Of a stretch of 38,958 nucleotides of DNA, positions 32,270 through 38,958 are shown in pieces. The stretch's first letter is position 1, and each line of letters begins with the position of its first letter. The stretch comes from JAFANK01 sp036741695 (lineage in GTDB: Bacteria; Vulcanimicrobiota; Vulcanimicrobiia; Eremiobacterales; Eremiobacteraceae), in contig DAINRU010000022.1 of the NCBI GenBank assembly GCA_036741695.1, positions 1-38,958 on the forward strand, read 5' to 3'. The notes under the pieces are model-generated. The model did not search any database, had not been told where the DNA came from, and saw nothing but the letters and a program-made list of their open reading frames with translations. The position numbers and the translations under genes are program-made.

Positions 32270-33760
32270 CTACATCCAGAAGCGTAGGCTCTTCTTGGCA
32301 GCTTTCTTCCACGCTTTGCCCCACGACGTGCGCGCCTCATTGGCCGCTTGCGCTTCCATCGCCGCGAGCCCACCCGCCACGAACACCTCGTCGCGGTCGC
32401 CCTTGATCTGGCGCAGGCGTTCTTCGGCGGTGACCGCATCGTGCAGATCGCCGAGGGTGCTCTGCAAGCGCGCGACGCGCCTGGCGAAGCGCTCCGCATC
32501 TTTTCCGCCGATCGGGGTTATGGCTTCGGCGGCATAGCGGCAGCGTTTTGCCTTGATGCGCAGCTGATGGAGCTTCACGTCGTCCGCCTCGTCGCCGAGG
32601 TGATGCACCGCCCGGCAGAGCTTCTTCCACGGCTCGTCGACGAGCGACGGAAGGATGTCGGCCGCGCGCTCCTGCGCTTGCGGCGCGAGCTTGGGATCCG
32701 CCACGGCGGTGACGAGATCGTCGAGCAGCTCCACGTAGCGCTTCTCGCGCAGGATGCCCAGCAGGCGCTGTCGTGTGGACGTGCACTGCGCGGCAAAACG
32801 GTCGATGACGGCCTCCGCGGCCTGCTGGTCTTCCGCCGGCAGCTGCGCCGCATCCCGCCGCAGTCGCGTGACGAGCACGTCCTCATCGCGCACCGCTCCT
32901 AACTCGTCGGCCAGCCAGCACACCTTGTCGCGCAGCTGCAACGCCCACTCCTCATCCAGCAGCGGCAGAAAGCTGCGCAGATCGGAGCGCAGCCGTCGCG
33001 TTGCGACCCGCGCCTTATGCACGATCTCGGGATCCATGTTCAGCCGCAGTGCGGCGTCGTAGCGCAGCAACTGTTCGACCGAGGACGCCAAGGCTTGGCG
33101 GATGACGTCGCCTGCCGAACTGTCGTCCGTGGCCGCCGGACGGTCCAGCTCCGTCGGCGCCTGTGCGGCGGTGCCGAGAGCGCGAACCGCCTTGGGCGTC
33201 TCATCGAGCGAGCCGGCGCCGGCGGCCTGCAACCAGCTGGTGAGCTCGGGCAAAAGCGTCGGGGACGCCCCCTCCAAAAGCTCGACCTCAACCTCGCGGA
33301 ACCGATCCGCGACATGGCCGTCTTGGATGACGCGCACGTCATCGTCAGTCACTTCAGCGATGCCCTCGCCTGAGGCGCCATGCAGCCGCAAGCTCTTGCG
33401 CACCGTGCGCAGGCGCGCCACAGGTGCCACCGGTTTGCCGCGCAGGAACGCAGTGACGAGCTCGAGCGCCTGCGCCGGCGGCTTGGCTCCGTCGTCAGTG
33501 AAGACGTGCTCGACGCGCCGCAATCCCCCGCCTGCCGCTTCGCCCGCCGGCAGTTTGAGCGTCCAGCCCTGGCCCTTCCGATACCGCAGGCTGCAGCCCC
33601 AGCGCACGAGGCGCAGGTCGTCAGTGTCGAAGTACACCGTGCTGAGTTTGTTCTCTTCGACCGGCGAGGCCGTGTAGCCATTGACGCCTGCTTCGAGCGT
33701 TCGTAGGTCGAAGCGGCGTGGGACTTGCAGTTTGACTTCTTGTTCGACGTTGATATGCAT
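32270..33760 (-). CDS. CYTH-CHAD domain protein (triphosphatase / polyphosphate-binding)
   Basis: Fusion protein of 496 aa. The N-terminal CYTH domain (about 1-200) opens with the ExExK motif as EQEVK at residues 6-10 and has the tunnel-fold strands LSTVYFDTDDLRLVRWGCSLRYR, WTLKLPAG and FREVEVELLEG. The C-terminal CHAD domain (about 230-490) is helical and rich in conserved His/Arg/Lys: IVHKARVATRRLRSDLRSFLPLL, LGAVRDEDVLVTRLRRD, LHQLRIKAKRCRYAAEAI and LQSTLGDLHDAVTAEERL. CYTH enzymes hydrolyse inorganic triphosphate or related compounds; CHAD domains bind polyphosphate. The gene lies 24 bp after the glgC stop on the same strand, probably co-transcribed. Confidence 0.93.
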   Translation of the reverse strand: MHINVEQEVKLQVPRRFDLRTLEAGVNGYTASPVEENKLSTVYFDTDDLRLVRWGCSLRYRKGQGWTLKLPAGEAAGGGLRRVEHVFTDDGAKPPAQALELVTAFLRGKPVAPVARLRTVRKSLRLHGASGEGIAEVTDDDVRVIQDGHVADRFREVEVELLEGASPTLLPELTSWLQAAGAGSLDETPKAVRALGTAAQAPTELDRPAATDDSSAGDVIRQALASSVEQLLRYDAALRLNMDPEIVHKARVATRRLRSDLRSFLPLLDEEWALQLRDKVCWLADELGAVRDEDVLVTRLRRDAAQLPAEDQQAAEAVIDRFAAQCTSTRQRLLGILREKRYVELLDDLVTAVADPKLAPQAQERAADILPSLVDEPWKKLCRAVHHLGDEADDVKLHQLRIKAKRCRYAAEAITPIGGKDAERFARRVARLQSTLGDLHDAVTAEERLRQIKGDRDEVFVAGGLAAMEAQAANEARTSWGKAWKKAAKKSLRFWM

Positions 33761-33784
33761 GGATGAAGTGACCGGTGATGTTCG

Positions 33785-35113
33785 CTAGCGGCCACGTCCA
33801 GCACTGCTAGGGTTGGCAGGCTTTGTCAGAGCGGCGTCCCGAGGCCCTTGGCCGAGCATGTCTGGGGTGACGAGCGTGATGCCGGCGTCCGTGCGGTAGA
33901 AGCGACGGCCGTCGTGGTCTGGATCCTCGCCTACTACGAGGCCCCCGGGCAGCTTGCACCCCTTGTCGATGACCGCACGATGGATGCGGCAATGCCGCCC
34001 GATGTCGACGCCTGGAAGCACGACCGAATCCTCGATCAGGCTGAACGAATTGACCCGTACGTTTGTGAACAAGAGCGAGCGCTGGATGTGGGAGCCTGAG
34101 ATGATGCAGCCTCCGGCGACGAGCGAGTTGACCGCGCTGCCACGGCGGCCATCCTCATCGAAGACGAACTTGGCCGGCGCGACTTGCTCCTGGTATGTCC
34201 AGATCGGCCAGGTCGCATCGTAGAGATTCAACTGCGGCACGACGTGCGTCAGATCCATGTTGGCTTCCCAATACGCGTCCACGGTCCCGACATCGCGCCA
34301 GTAGACCTTGCCGCCGTGGCCGCCGAGGCTCGCATGCCCGAAGCGGTGGGCGACGGCCTTGGCAGTGGACACGACGTGCGGGATGACGTCCTTGCCGAAG
34401 TCGTGCGACGAATCTGCCTCCTCCGCATCGCGGTGCAGCTGCTCGTACAAGAAGCTCGCATTGAAACAGTAGATGCCCATGCTGGCAAGCGATTTGTGCG
34501 GATGGCCCGGGATGGGGATCGGGTGGGGGCTTTTCTCTAGGAATCCGGTGATGCGATCGTTCTCATCGACGCTCATCGTGCCGAAGTCGACCGCCTGCGA
34601 GATGGGCACCTCGAAGCAGCCCACGGTGACGTCGGCTTTGGTCTCGACGTGTTGCACGAGCATCGCGCCGTAATCCATCTTATAGATGTGGTCGCCCGCG
34701 AGCATGAGGATGAACTCGGGATTGTGGGCGCGCACGATGTCGAGATTCTGGAGGATGGCGTTGGCGGTTCCCGTGTACCACGATTCCTCTTCCAACCGTT
34801 GCGACGCGGGCATGAGCTCGACGAACTCGTCGAACTCGCCGCGCAAAAAGCCCCAGCCGCGCTGGATATGACGCATGAGGCTATGCGCCTTGTACTGGGT
34901 CACGACACCGATGCGGCGGACGCCTGAGTTGATGCAATTGGACAGCGGGAAGTCGATGATGCGGAACTTGCCGCCGAACGGCACCGCAGGCTTGGCCCGC
35001 CACTGGGTGAGGTCGCGCAGGCGCGAGCCGCGCCCGCCGGCGAGGATAAGCGCCAGCGTGGCTTTGGTCAGGAGGCTGACAAAGCGCGGAGTCTCGGTCT
35101 CGGGTGTCTCCAT
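33785..35113 (-). CDS. glgC: Glucose-1-phosphate adenylyltransferase (ADP-glucose pyrophosphorylase)
   Basis: Makes ADP-glucose, the committed step of bacterial glycogen synthesis; usually allosteric. The 442-aa product shows the N-terminal nucleotidyltransferase fold (LALILAGGRGSRLRDLTQWRAKPAVPFGGKFRIIDFPLSNCINSGVRRIGVVTQYK), the substrate motifs WYTGTANAILQN and FILMLAGDHIYKMDY, and a C-terminal left-handed beta-helix (SLVAGGCIISGSHIQRSLLFTNVRVNSFSLIEDSVVLPGVDIG). The frame is open to a GTG at 35149; ATG at 35113 (METPETETP) is the more usual start. Divergent from glgB; the CYTH-CHAD gene follows. The 68 bp between glgC and glgB show no consensus promoter. Confidence 0.95.
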   Translation of the reverse strand: METPETETPRFVSLLTKATLALILAGGRGSRLRDLTQWRAKPAVPFGGKFRIIDFPLSNCINSGVRRIGVVTQYKAHSLMRHIQRGWGFLRGEFDEFVELMPASQRLEEESWYTGTANAILQNLDIVRAHNPEFILMLAGDHIYKMDYGAMLVQHVETKADVTVGCFEVPISQAVDFGTMSVDENDRITGFLEKSPHPIPIPGHPHKSLASMGIYCFNASFLYEQLHRDAEEADSSHDFGKDVIPHVVSTAKAVAHRFGHASLGGHGGKVYWRDVGTVDAYWEANMDLTHVVPQLNLYDATWPIWTYQEQVAPAKFVFDEDGRRGSAVNSLVAGGCIISGSHIQRSLLFTNVRVNSFSLIEDSVVLPGVDIGRHCRIHRAVIDKGCKLPGGLVVGEDPDHDGRRFYRTDAGITLVTPDMLGQGPRDAALTKPANPSSAGRGR

Positions 35114-35181
35114 GTCGTAGCCCCGAACGAAAGCGTGAAAAGGGGACACTCAGATTCTCTCAAAGTGCGCCCATAACCGCT

Positions 35182-37053
35182 ATGCGCAGAGACGACCTCA
35201 AGCTCTTCCACGCAGGCAGGCTGCTCGATGTCTACGAGCACCTGGGCGCCCATTGCGTGCACGCCGAGGGACGGGCCGGAGTGCGCTTTGCCACCTGGGC
35301 GCCGCAGGCCGCGAGCGTGAGCGTGGTGGGAGACTTCAACGCCTGGGACGGACGCACGCACCCGATGGCGCGGGTGGATCCGGGCGGCGTGTGGGAGCTC
35401 TTCGTCCCCGATCTTGTCGCCGGGGCGCATTACAAGTTCGAGATCAACAATATGGAGACGGGCCGGCTCGTCATCAAGACGGACCCCTACGCGCGAGCAT
35501 TTCCGCACCGATCGAATCAGAACGCCGTGGTCGTCGCGCCGAGCAGCTACGCGTGGGGAGACGCGCGCTGGCTCGAGCAACGCCAAGCGTCGGACTGGCG
35601 GGAACAGCCGCTCGCCATCTACGAGGTGCATCTCTCGTCCTGGCGCCGCGGGCCCGACGGCGCGTTTTTGAGCTACGAGCGCTTGGCGCAGGAGCTCGCC
35701 GCCTACGCACGCGACATGTGCTTCAGCCACCTCGAGCTGCTCCCCATCTTCGAACACCCGCTGGACGAGTCGCTCGGCTACCAAGTCACGGGCTACTACG
35801 CGCCGACGAGCCGCTTCGGCGCGCCGGATGCGTTCCGCGCGTTCGTCGACCACTGCCATCAAGCAGGCATCGGCGTCATCTTGGACTGGGTGCCACTGCA
35901 TTTCCCAAAAGACCTGTGGGGGCTAGCCGATTTCGACGGAGCGCCCTTGTACGAACGCGACGATCCCACAATGGCGGAGCATCCGCAATGGCACACGCTC
36001 ATCTTCAACTACGGTCACCCCGAGGTGCGGAACTTCTTGCTCGGCAACGCGCTGTATTGGTTGCGTGAGTTCCACGTCGATGGTCTGCGCGTCGACGCGG
36101 TGTCATCGATGCTGTACCTCGACGATGCGCGCGGCGGCCGGGCCTTCAGACCGAATCCGTTGGGAGGGCGCGAGAATCTACCCGCCGTGAAGTTCTTGCG
36201 CGAGATGAATGCGAAGATCGCCGAGCTCGCGCCCGATGCGTTCACGATCGCGGAGGAGTCGACGTCGTGGCCGGCCGTGTCGCAGCCACAGGTCCGCGGC
36301 GGGCTCGGCTTTTCGATGCGCTGGAACATGGGCTGGGTGCACGACACGCTGCATTACATGGGACTGCCCTGGGCGCAGCGTCCGGCAGCCCATCGCGACC
36401 TCACCTTCGAGCGGCTCTACGCCAAACGCGAGCGCTTCGTGCTCGCGCTCTCGCACGACGAGGTGGCCCTAGGGCGCGGATCGCTCTTCGAGCGCATGCC
36501 CGGCAGCGACGAGCAGCGCTTGGCAGGCCTGCGTCTGCTCTTCACCTTTGCGGCCACCTATCCGGGGAAGAAGCTCATCTTCATGGGGAGCGAGTTCGGA
36601 CAAGAACGCGCCTGGGACCCCACGCGCGAACTCGATTGGCGCACGCTTGAGGACGAGCGCCATCGCCAAGTGGCAGCCGCAGTGCGGGATCTTGGCGCGC
36701 TGTACCGGCGCACGAGCGCTCTGCACGCCGATGACTCCGATCACACCGGTTTCCGCTGGCTCGATCCCGACGACGCCCAGCGCTGCGTCATCTCGTACAT
36801 GCGCGTCAACGGCGATGCATTCGCGATCGTGGTGTTGAACTTCGCGGCGGTCTGCTACGAGGAGTATGTCGTGGGAGTGCCGCAGGGCGGCGCCTACAAG
36901 GTGGCCTTCGACAGCGACGCGGCCCTGTACGGCGGGAGCGGTGGCACGCGCATGCGGCGGGGCGAATCGGCCGACAATCCTAGCATGGGCCTATCGCATT
37001 CCCTTGCGCTTGCGCTGCCCGCGCTGAGCGGCGTCGTCATCACCCTCGCATGA
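35182..37053 (+). CDS. glgB: 1,4-alpha-glucan branching enzyme
   Basis: Introduces alpha-1,6 branches into glycogen; GH13 enzyme, 623 aa. N-terminal CBM48-like module (VRFATWAPQAASVSVVGDFNAWDGRTHPMARVDPGGVWELFVPDL), then the catalytic barrel with ILDWVPLHFPKD, GLRVDAVSSMLYLD (nucleophile Asp), TIAEESTSWP (acid Glu) and LSHDEVALG (third acid). A C-terminal beta domain follows (AIVVLNFAAVCYEEYVVGVPQGGAY). The frame is open from 35104, but ATG at 35182 (MRRDDLKLFHAGRLLDVYEHLGAH) gives the family N-terminus; no Shine-Dalgarno is seen. The stop overlaps glgA as ATGA (37050-37053). Confidence 0.96.
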   Translation: MRRDDLKLFHAGRLLDVYEHLGAHCVHAEGRAGVRFATWAPQAASVSVVGDFNAWDGRTHPMARVDPGGVWELFVPDLVAGAHYKFEINNMETGRLVIKTDPYARAFPHRSNQNAVVVAPSSYAWGDARWLEQRQASDWREQPLAIYEVHLSSWRRGPDGAFLSYERLAQELAAYARDMCFSHLELLPIFEHPLDESLGYQVTGYYAPTSRFGAPDAFRAFVDHCHQAGIGVILDWVPLHFPKDLWGLADFDGAPLYERDDPTMAEHPQWHTLIFNYGHPEVRNFLLGNALYWLREFHVDGLRVDAVSSMLYLDDARGGRAFRPNPLGGRENLPAVKFLREMNAKIAELAPDAFTIAEESTSWPAVSQPQVRGGLGFSMRWNMGWVHDTLHYMGLPWAQRPAAHRDLTFERLYAKRERFVLALSHDEVALGRGSLFERMPGSDEQRLAGLRLLFTFAATYPGKKLIFMGSEFGQERAWDPTRELDWRTLEDERHRQVAAAVRDLGALYRRTSALHADDSDHTGFRWLDPDDAQRCVISYMRVNGDAFAIVVLNFAAVCYEEYVVGVPQGGAYKVAFDSDAALYGGSGGTRMRRGESADNPSMGLSHSLALALPALSGVVITLA

Positions 37054-38501
37054 ACGGCGACGCGATCAAGGTCCTGTTCGCTGCGTCAGAGATCTTCCCC
37101 ATGGCCAAGACTGGGGGGCTCGGCGACGTGGCGGCTGCACTGCCCGCCGCGCTCGCCGAGATCGGCGTCGAGCCGCGCCTCGTGATGCCCGCATATCCGA
37201 GCGCACTCGAGCAGGTGAGCGGGCTTGCCGTGGACCGGCACTTCGACGACCTCGCCGGATTCGGTGCGGTAGACCTCATCAGCGGCCGTGCCCCGTCCGG
37301 TCTGCGTATCTGGCTCGTCGTCTGCCGCCGGCTCTACGAACGCCCGGGCGGCCCCTACACGGACGAGTATGGAGCGGATTTTCCGGACAATCTCGAGCGC
37401 TACGCGCTCCTGTGCCAGGCGGCGAGCCGCATCGCCGCGGGCGCCTTCGAGTGGCGACCCGACGTGGTGCACGCCAACGACTGGCACACCGGGCTCATCC
37501 CCAGTCTGCTCGCTGCGCAGCCGGCCCCGAGCGCGCCGACGCTGCTCACCATCCACAACGCGTGGTATCAGGGCGAGGCGTCGCTCAAACAACTGCGCTC
37601 GTTCGGACTACCGCCCGAACGCCTGCAACGTTTCGGCAGCGGCAAGCTATCGTTTCTGTCGCTCGGCGTGCAAGAGGCCGGTCTGCTCTCAGCCGTCAGC
37701 CCGACGTACGCGCAAGAGATCCAGACGCCCGAGTTCGGCTACGGGTTGGAAGACATCTTCGCCGCGCGGTCGCGCGACCTCACCGGCATTCTCAACGGCG
37801 TGGATTATGCCGTATGGGACCCGCGACACGACCCGCTCATCGCGCAGGCGTATGACGAGCGCAAGCTCGCCGGCAAGGCCGCGTGCAAGACGGCGCTGCT
37901 CCAGGAGCTGGCGCTCGATCGCACCGCTCGCGCGCCGCTGCTCGCCGTCGTCAGCCGCCTCACCTGGCAGAAGGGGCTCGACCTCGTGCTCGAGCGCGCG
38001 CTCGACCTTATCGACGCAGGTGCGCGTCTCGCCGTGCTGGGGCAAGGCGATGCTAAGCTCGAGCGCGGTTTCCGGGAGCTCGCCACCCGCCATCCCAGCC
38101 GTGTCGCAGCCTGCATCCGCTACGACGAGGCGCTCGCCCACCGCATCATCGCGGGCGCTGACATCTTCCTCATGCCGTCACGCTTCGAACCGTGCGGTCT
38201 CAATCAGATGTATAGTCTGCGCTACGGCACGGTTCCGGTGGTGGCAGCGGTCGGGGGCTTGGCCGACTCGGTCGTCGACGCGGGCGAGCGCGGCGTGGCT
38301 GCCGGCGTCACCACCGGCTTCCGCCACGAGGCAGGCTTGGCTGCGGCCTTCTCCGACGCGGCGCGCAAGGCCATCGCGGTGCATGGCGATCAGCCGTTGT
38401 GGCAAGCCTTACAGCGCAATGGCATGCGTCAGGATTTTGGCTGGGCGCGCGCTGCGCAGGGCTACCTCAAGCTCTACCGGAGCCTCGCCGGCCGCGCATA
38501 A
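37050..38501 (+). CDS. glgA: Glycogen synthase (ADP-glucose type)
   Basis: GT5 enzyme elongating alpha-1,4-glucan from ADP-glucose, 483 aa. The N-terminal donor-binding motif KTGGLGD is at residues ~20-26 (VLFAASEIFPMAKTGGLGDVAAALP). Other signatures are DVVHANDWHTGLIPSLL, LLTIHNAWYQGEA, GILNGVDYAVWDP, VVSRLTWQKGLDLV and SRFEPCGLNQMYSLRYGTVPVVAAVGGLADSV (the Glu and STGGL-type acceptor loop). Translationally coupled to glgB by an ATGA overlap. With glgC and glgB it completes the classical glycogen pathway. Convergent with thiC, 27 bp apart. Confidence 0.97.
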   Translation: MNGDAIKVLFAASEIFPMAKTGGLGDVAAALPAALAEIGVEPRLVMPAYPSALEQVSGLAVDRHFDDLAGFGAVDLISGRAPSGLRIWLVVCRRLYERPGGPYTDEYGADFPDNLERYALLCQAASRIAAGAFEWRPDVVHANDWHTGLIPSLLAAQPAPSAPTLLTIHNAWYQGEASLKQLRSFGLPPERLQRFGSGKLSFLSLGVQEAGLLSAVSPTYAQEIQTPEFGYGLEDIFAARSRDLTGILNGVDYAVWDPRHDPLIAQAYDERKLAGKAACKTALLQELALDRTARAPLLAVVSRLTWQKGLDLVLERALDLIDAGARLAVLGQGDAKLERGFRELATRHPSRVAACIRYDEALAHRIIAGADIFLMPSRFEPCGLNQMYSLRYGTVPVVAAVGGLADSVVDAGERGVAAGVTTGFRHEAGLAAAFSDAARKAIAVHGDQPLWQALQRNGMRQDFGWARAAQGYLKLYRSLAGRA

Positions 38502-38528
38502 CACGTCCGGTGCGACGCGATCCCGGGC

Positions 38529-38958
38529 TTACGTCCGCTCGGGGGCGACGTAGAGCTCGCCGCCGCTCTGTGCGAACTCTTCGGCCTTCTCGCGCATGCC
38601 GGCATCGAGCGCCTGCGACTCGTCGACGCCGATGCGCGCGGCGTAGTCGCGCACGTCTTGGCTGATGCGCATGGAGCAGAAATGCGGTCCGCACATCGAG
38701 CAGAAATGCGCGACCTTCGCGCCGTGGGCAGGGAGCGTCTCGTCATGGAACTCGCGTGCCGTATCCGGGTCGAGCGAGAGCGCGAACTGGTCCTCCCAGC
38801 GGAATTCGAAGCGCGCTTTCGAGAGGACGTCGTCCCATGCGTGGGCGGTCGGATGTCCTTTGGCGAGATCGGCCGCATGCGCGGCGATCTTGTAGGCGAT
38901 GACGCCGTCCTTGACGTCTTTCTTGTTGGGCAGACCGAGATGTTCTTTGGGCGTCACG
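38529..38958 (-). CDS. thiC: Phosphomethylpyrimidine synthase ThiC, C-terminal part
   Basis: Radical-SAM enzyme turning AIR into the thiamine pyrimidine. Only the last ~143 residues lie in the window; the frame continues past 38958. VTPKEHLGLPNKKDVKDGVIAYKIAAHAADLAKG and RFEFRWEDQFALSLDPDTAREFHDETLP are typical, and the C-terminal [4Fe-4S] motif CSMCGPHFCSM (Cys-x2-Cys-x4-Cys) is intact, followed by RISQDVRDYAA. The tail ends GGELYVAPERT. A TPP riboswitch, common before thiC, would be outside the window. Confidence 0.96.
   Translation of the reverse strand, partial: VTPKEHLGLPNKKDVKDGVIAYKIAAHAADLAKGHPTAHAWDDVLSKARFEFRWEDQFALSLDPDTAREFHDETLPAHGAKVAHFCSMCGPHFCSMRISQDVRDYAARIGVDESQALDAGMREKAEEFAQSGGELYVAPERT

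Overview
The window is a high-GC bacterial chromosome segment with two runs of exactly 100 N (2749-2848 and 7361-7460), so it comes from a draft or metagenome scaffold. Genes are packed in long co-directional runs with many ATGA or short overlaps. A TonB-receptor-like outer membrane beta-barrel implies a two-membrane cell. A G5/3D-domain wall protein next to rsmA (the Bacillus/Actinobacteria arrangement) and a Gram-positive/actinobacterial-type LexA box point instead to the Terrabacteria side. A diderm such as Eremiobacterota (WPS-2) would fit both. That placement is inference; no rRNA gene is present to test it.

Layout. 1-2300 (minus): 3'-truncated rho with an arginine-rich N-terminal extension and a long leader behind a good sigma70 promoter, then a 3-methyladenine DNA glycosylase. 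2372-7342 (plus): a gap-interrupted prepilin-like protein, a large TonB-receptor-like protein and a lipoprotein, closed by a textbook intrinsic terminator. 7361-9122: an AI-2E family membrane protein (start lost in a gap) convergent with a small RNase-H-like orphan gene whose promoter spacer is a perfect LexA-type palindrome. 9119-14248: a GT4 glycosyltransferase (minus); the G5/3D protein, rsmA and a CPBP protease (plus); a cation/Ca2+ exchanger (minus). 14345-16590 (plus): two tandem paralogous glycosyltransferases. 16587-27719 (minus): one long run, transcribed as metallophosphatase, thioesterase, smpB, tilS, hpt, ftsH, two M16-like proteins, glycosyltransferase, deoxyhypusine-synthase-like protein, rhomboid. 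27795-29638 (minus): BON lipoprotein and moeA. 29736-32235 (plus): pilT and serS. 32270-35113 (minus): CYTH-CHAD protein and glgC. 35182-38501 (plus): glgB-glgA. 38529-38958 (minus): C-terminal part of thiC.

Themes. The long minus-strand run combines translation quality control (smpB, tilS), purine salvage (hpt) and membrane proteolysis (ftsH, rhomboid, two M16-fold proteins that both lack the zinc motif). The glg genes form a compact glycogen-synthesis block beside a CYTH-CHAD protein, a family linked to polyphosphate/triphosphate. Five glycosyltransferases (including glgA) suggest active glycolipid or envelope-glycan synthesis.

The most unusual signal is a dispersed repeat: a 16-bp unit (AAAGGTCCGTTGCTTC and variants) in short tandem arrays, each with a 20-bp inverted repeat. 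It occurs at three intergenic sites (8524-8617, 30847-30903, 32225-32265). Two sites lie between convergent genes, where the repeat itself supplies the last sense codons and stop of the plus-strand gene (both end Lys-Arg-Thr-stop). One palindrome copy carries a matched pair of compensatory changes. The second strong signal is the LexA-type box inside the promoter of the RNase-H-like gene, placed so that its mRNA should be leaderless. No tRNA, rRNA, CRISPR array or transposase gene was seen.
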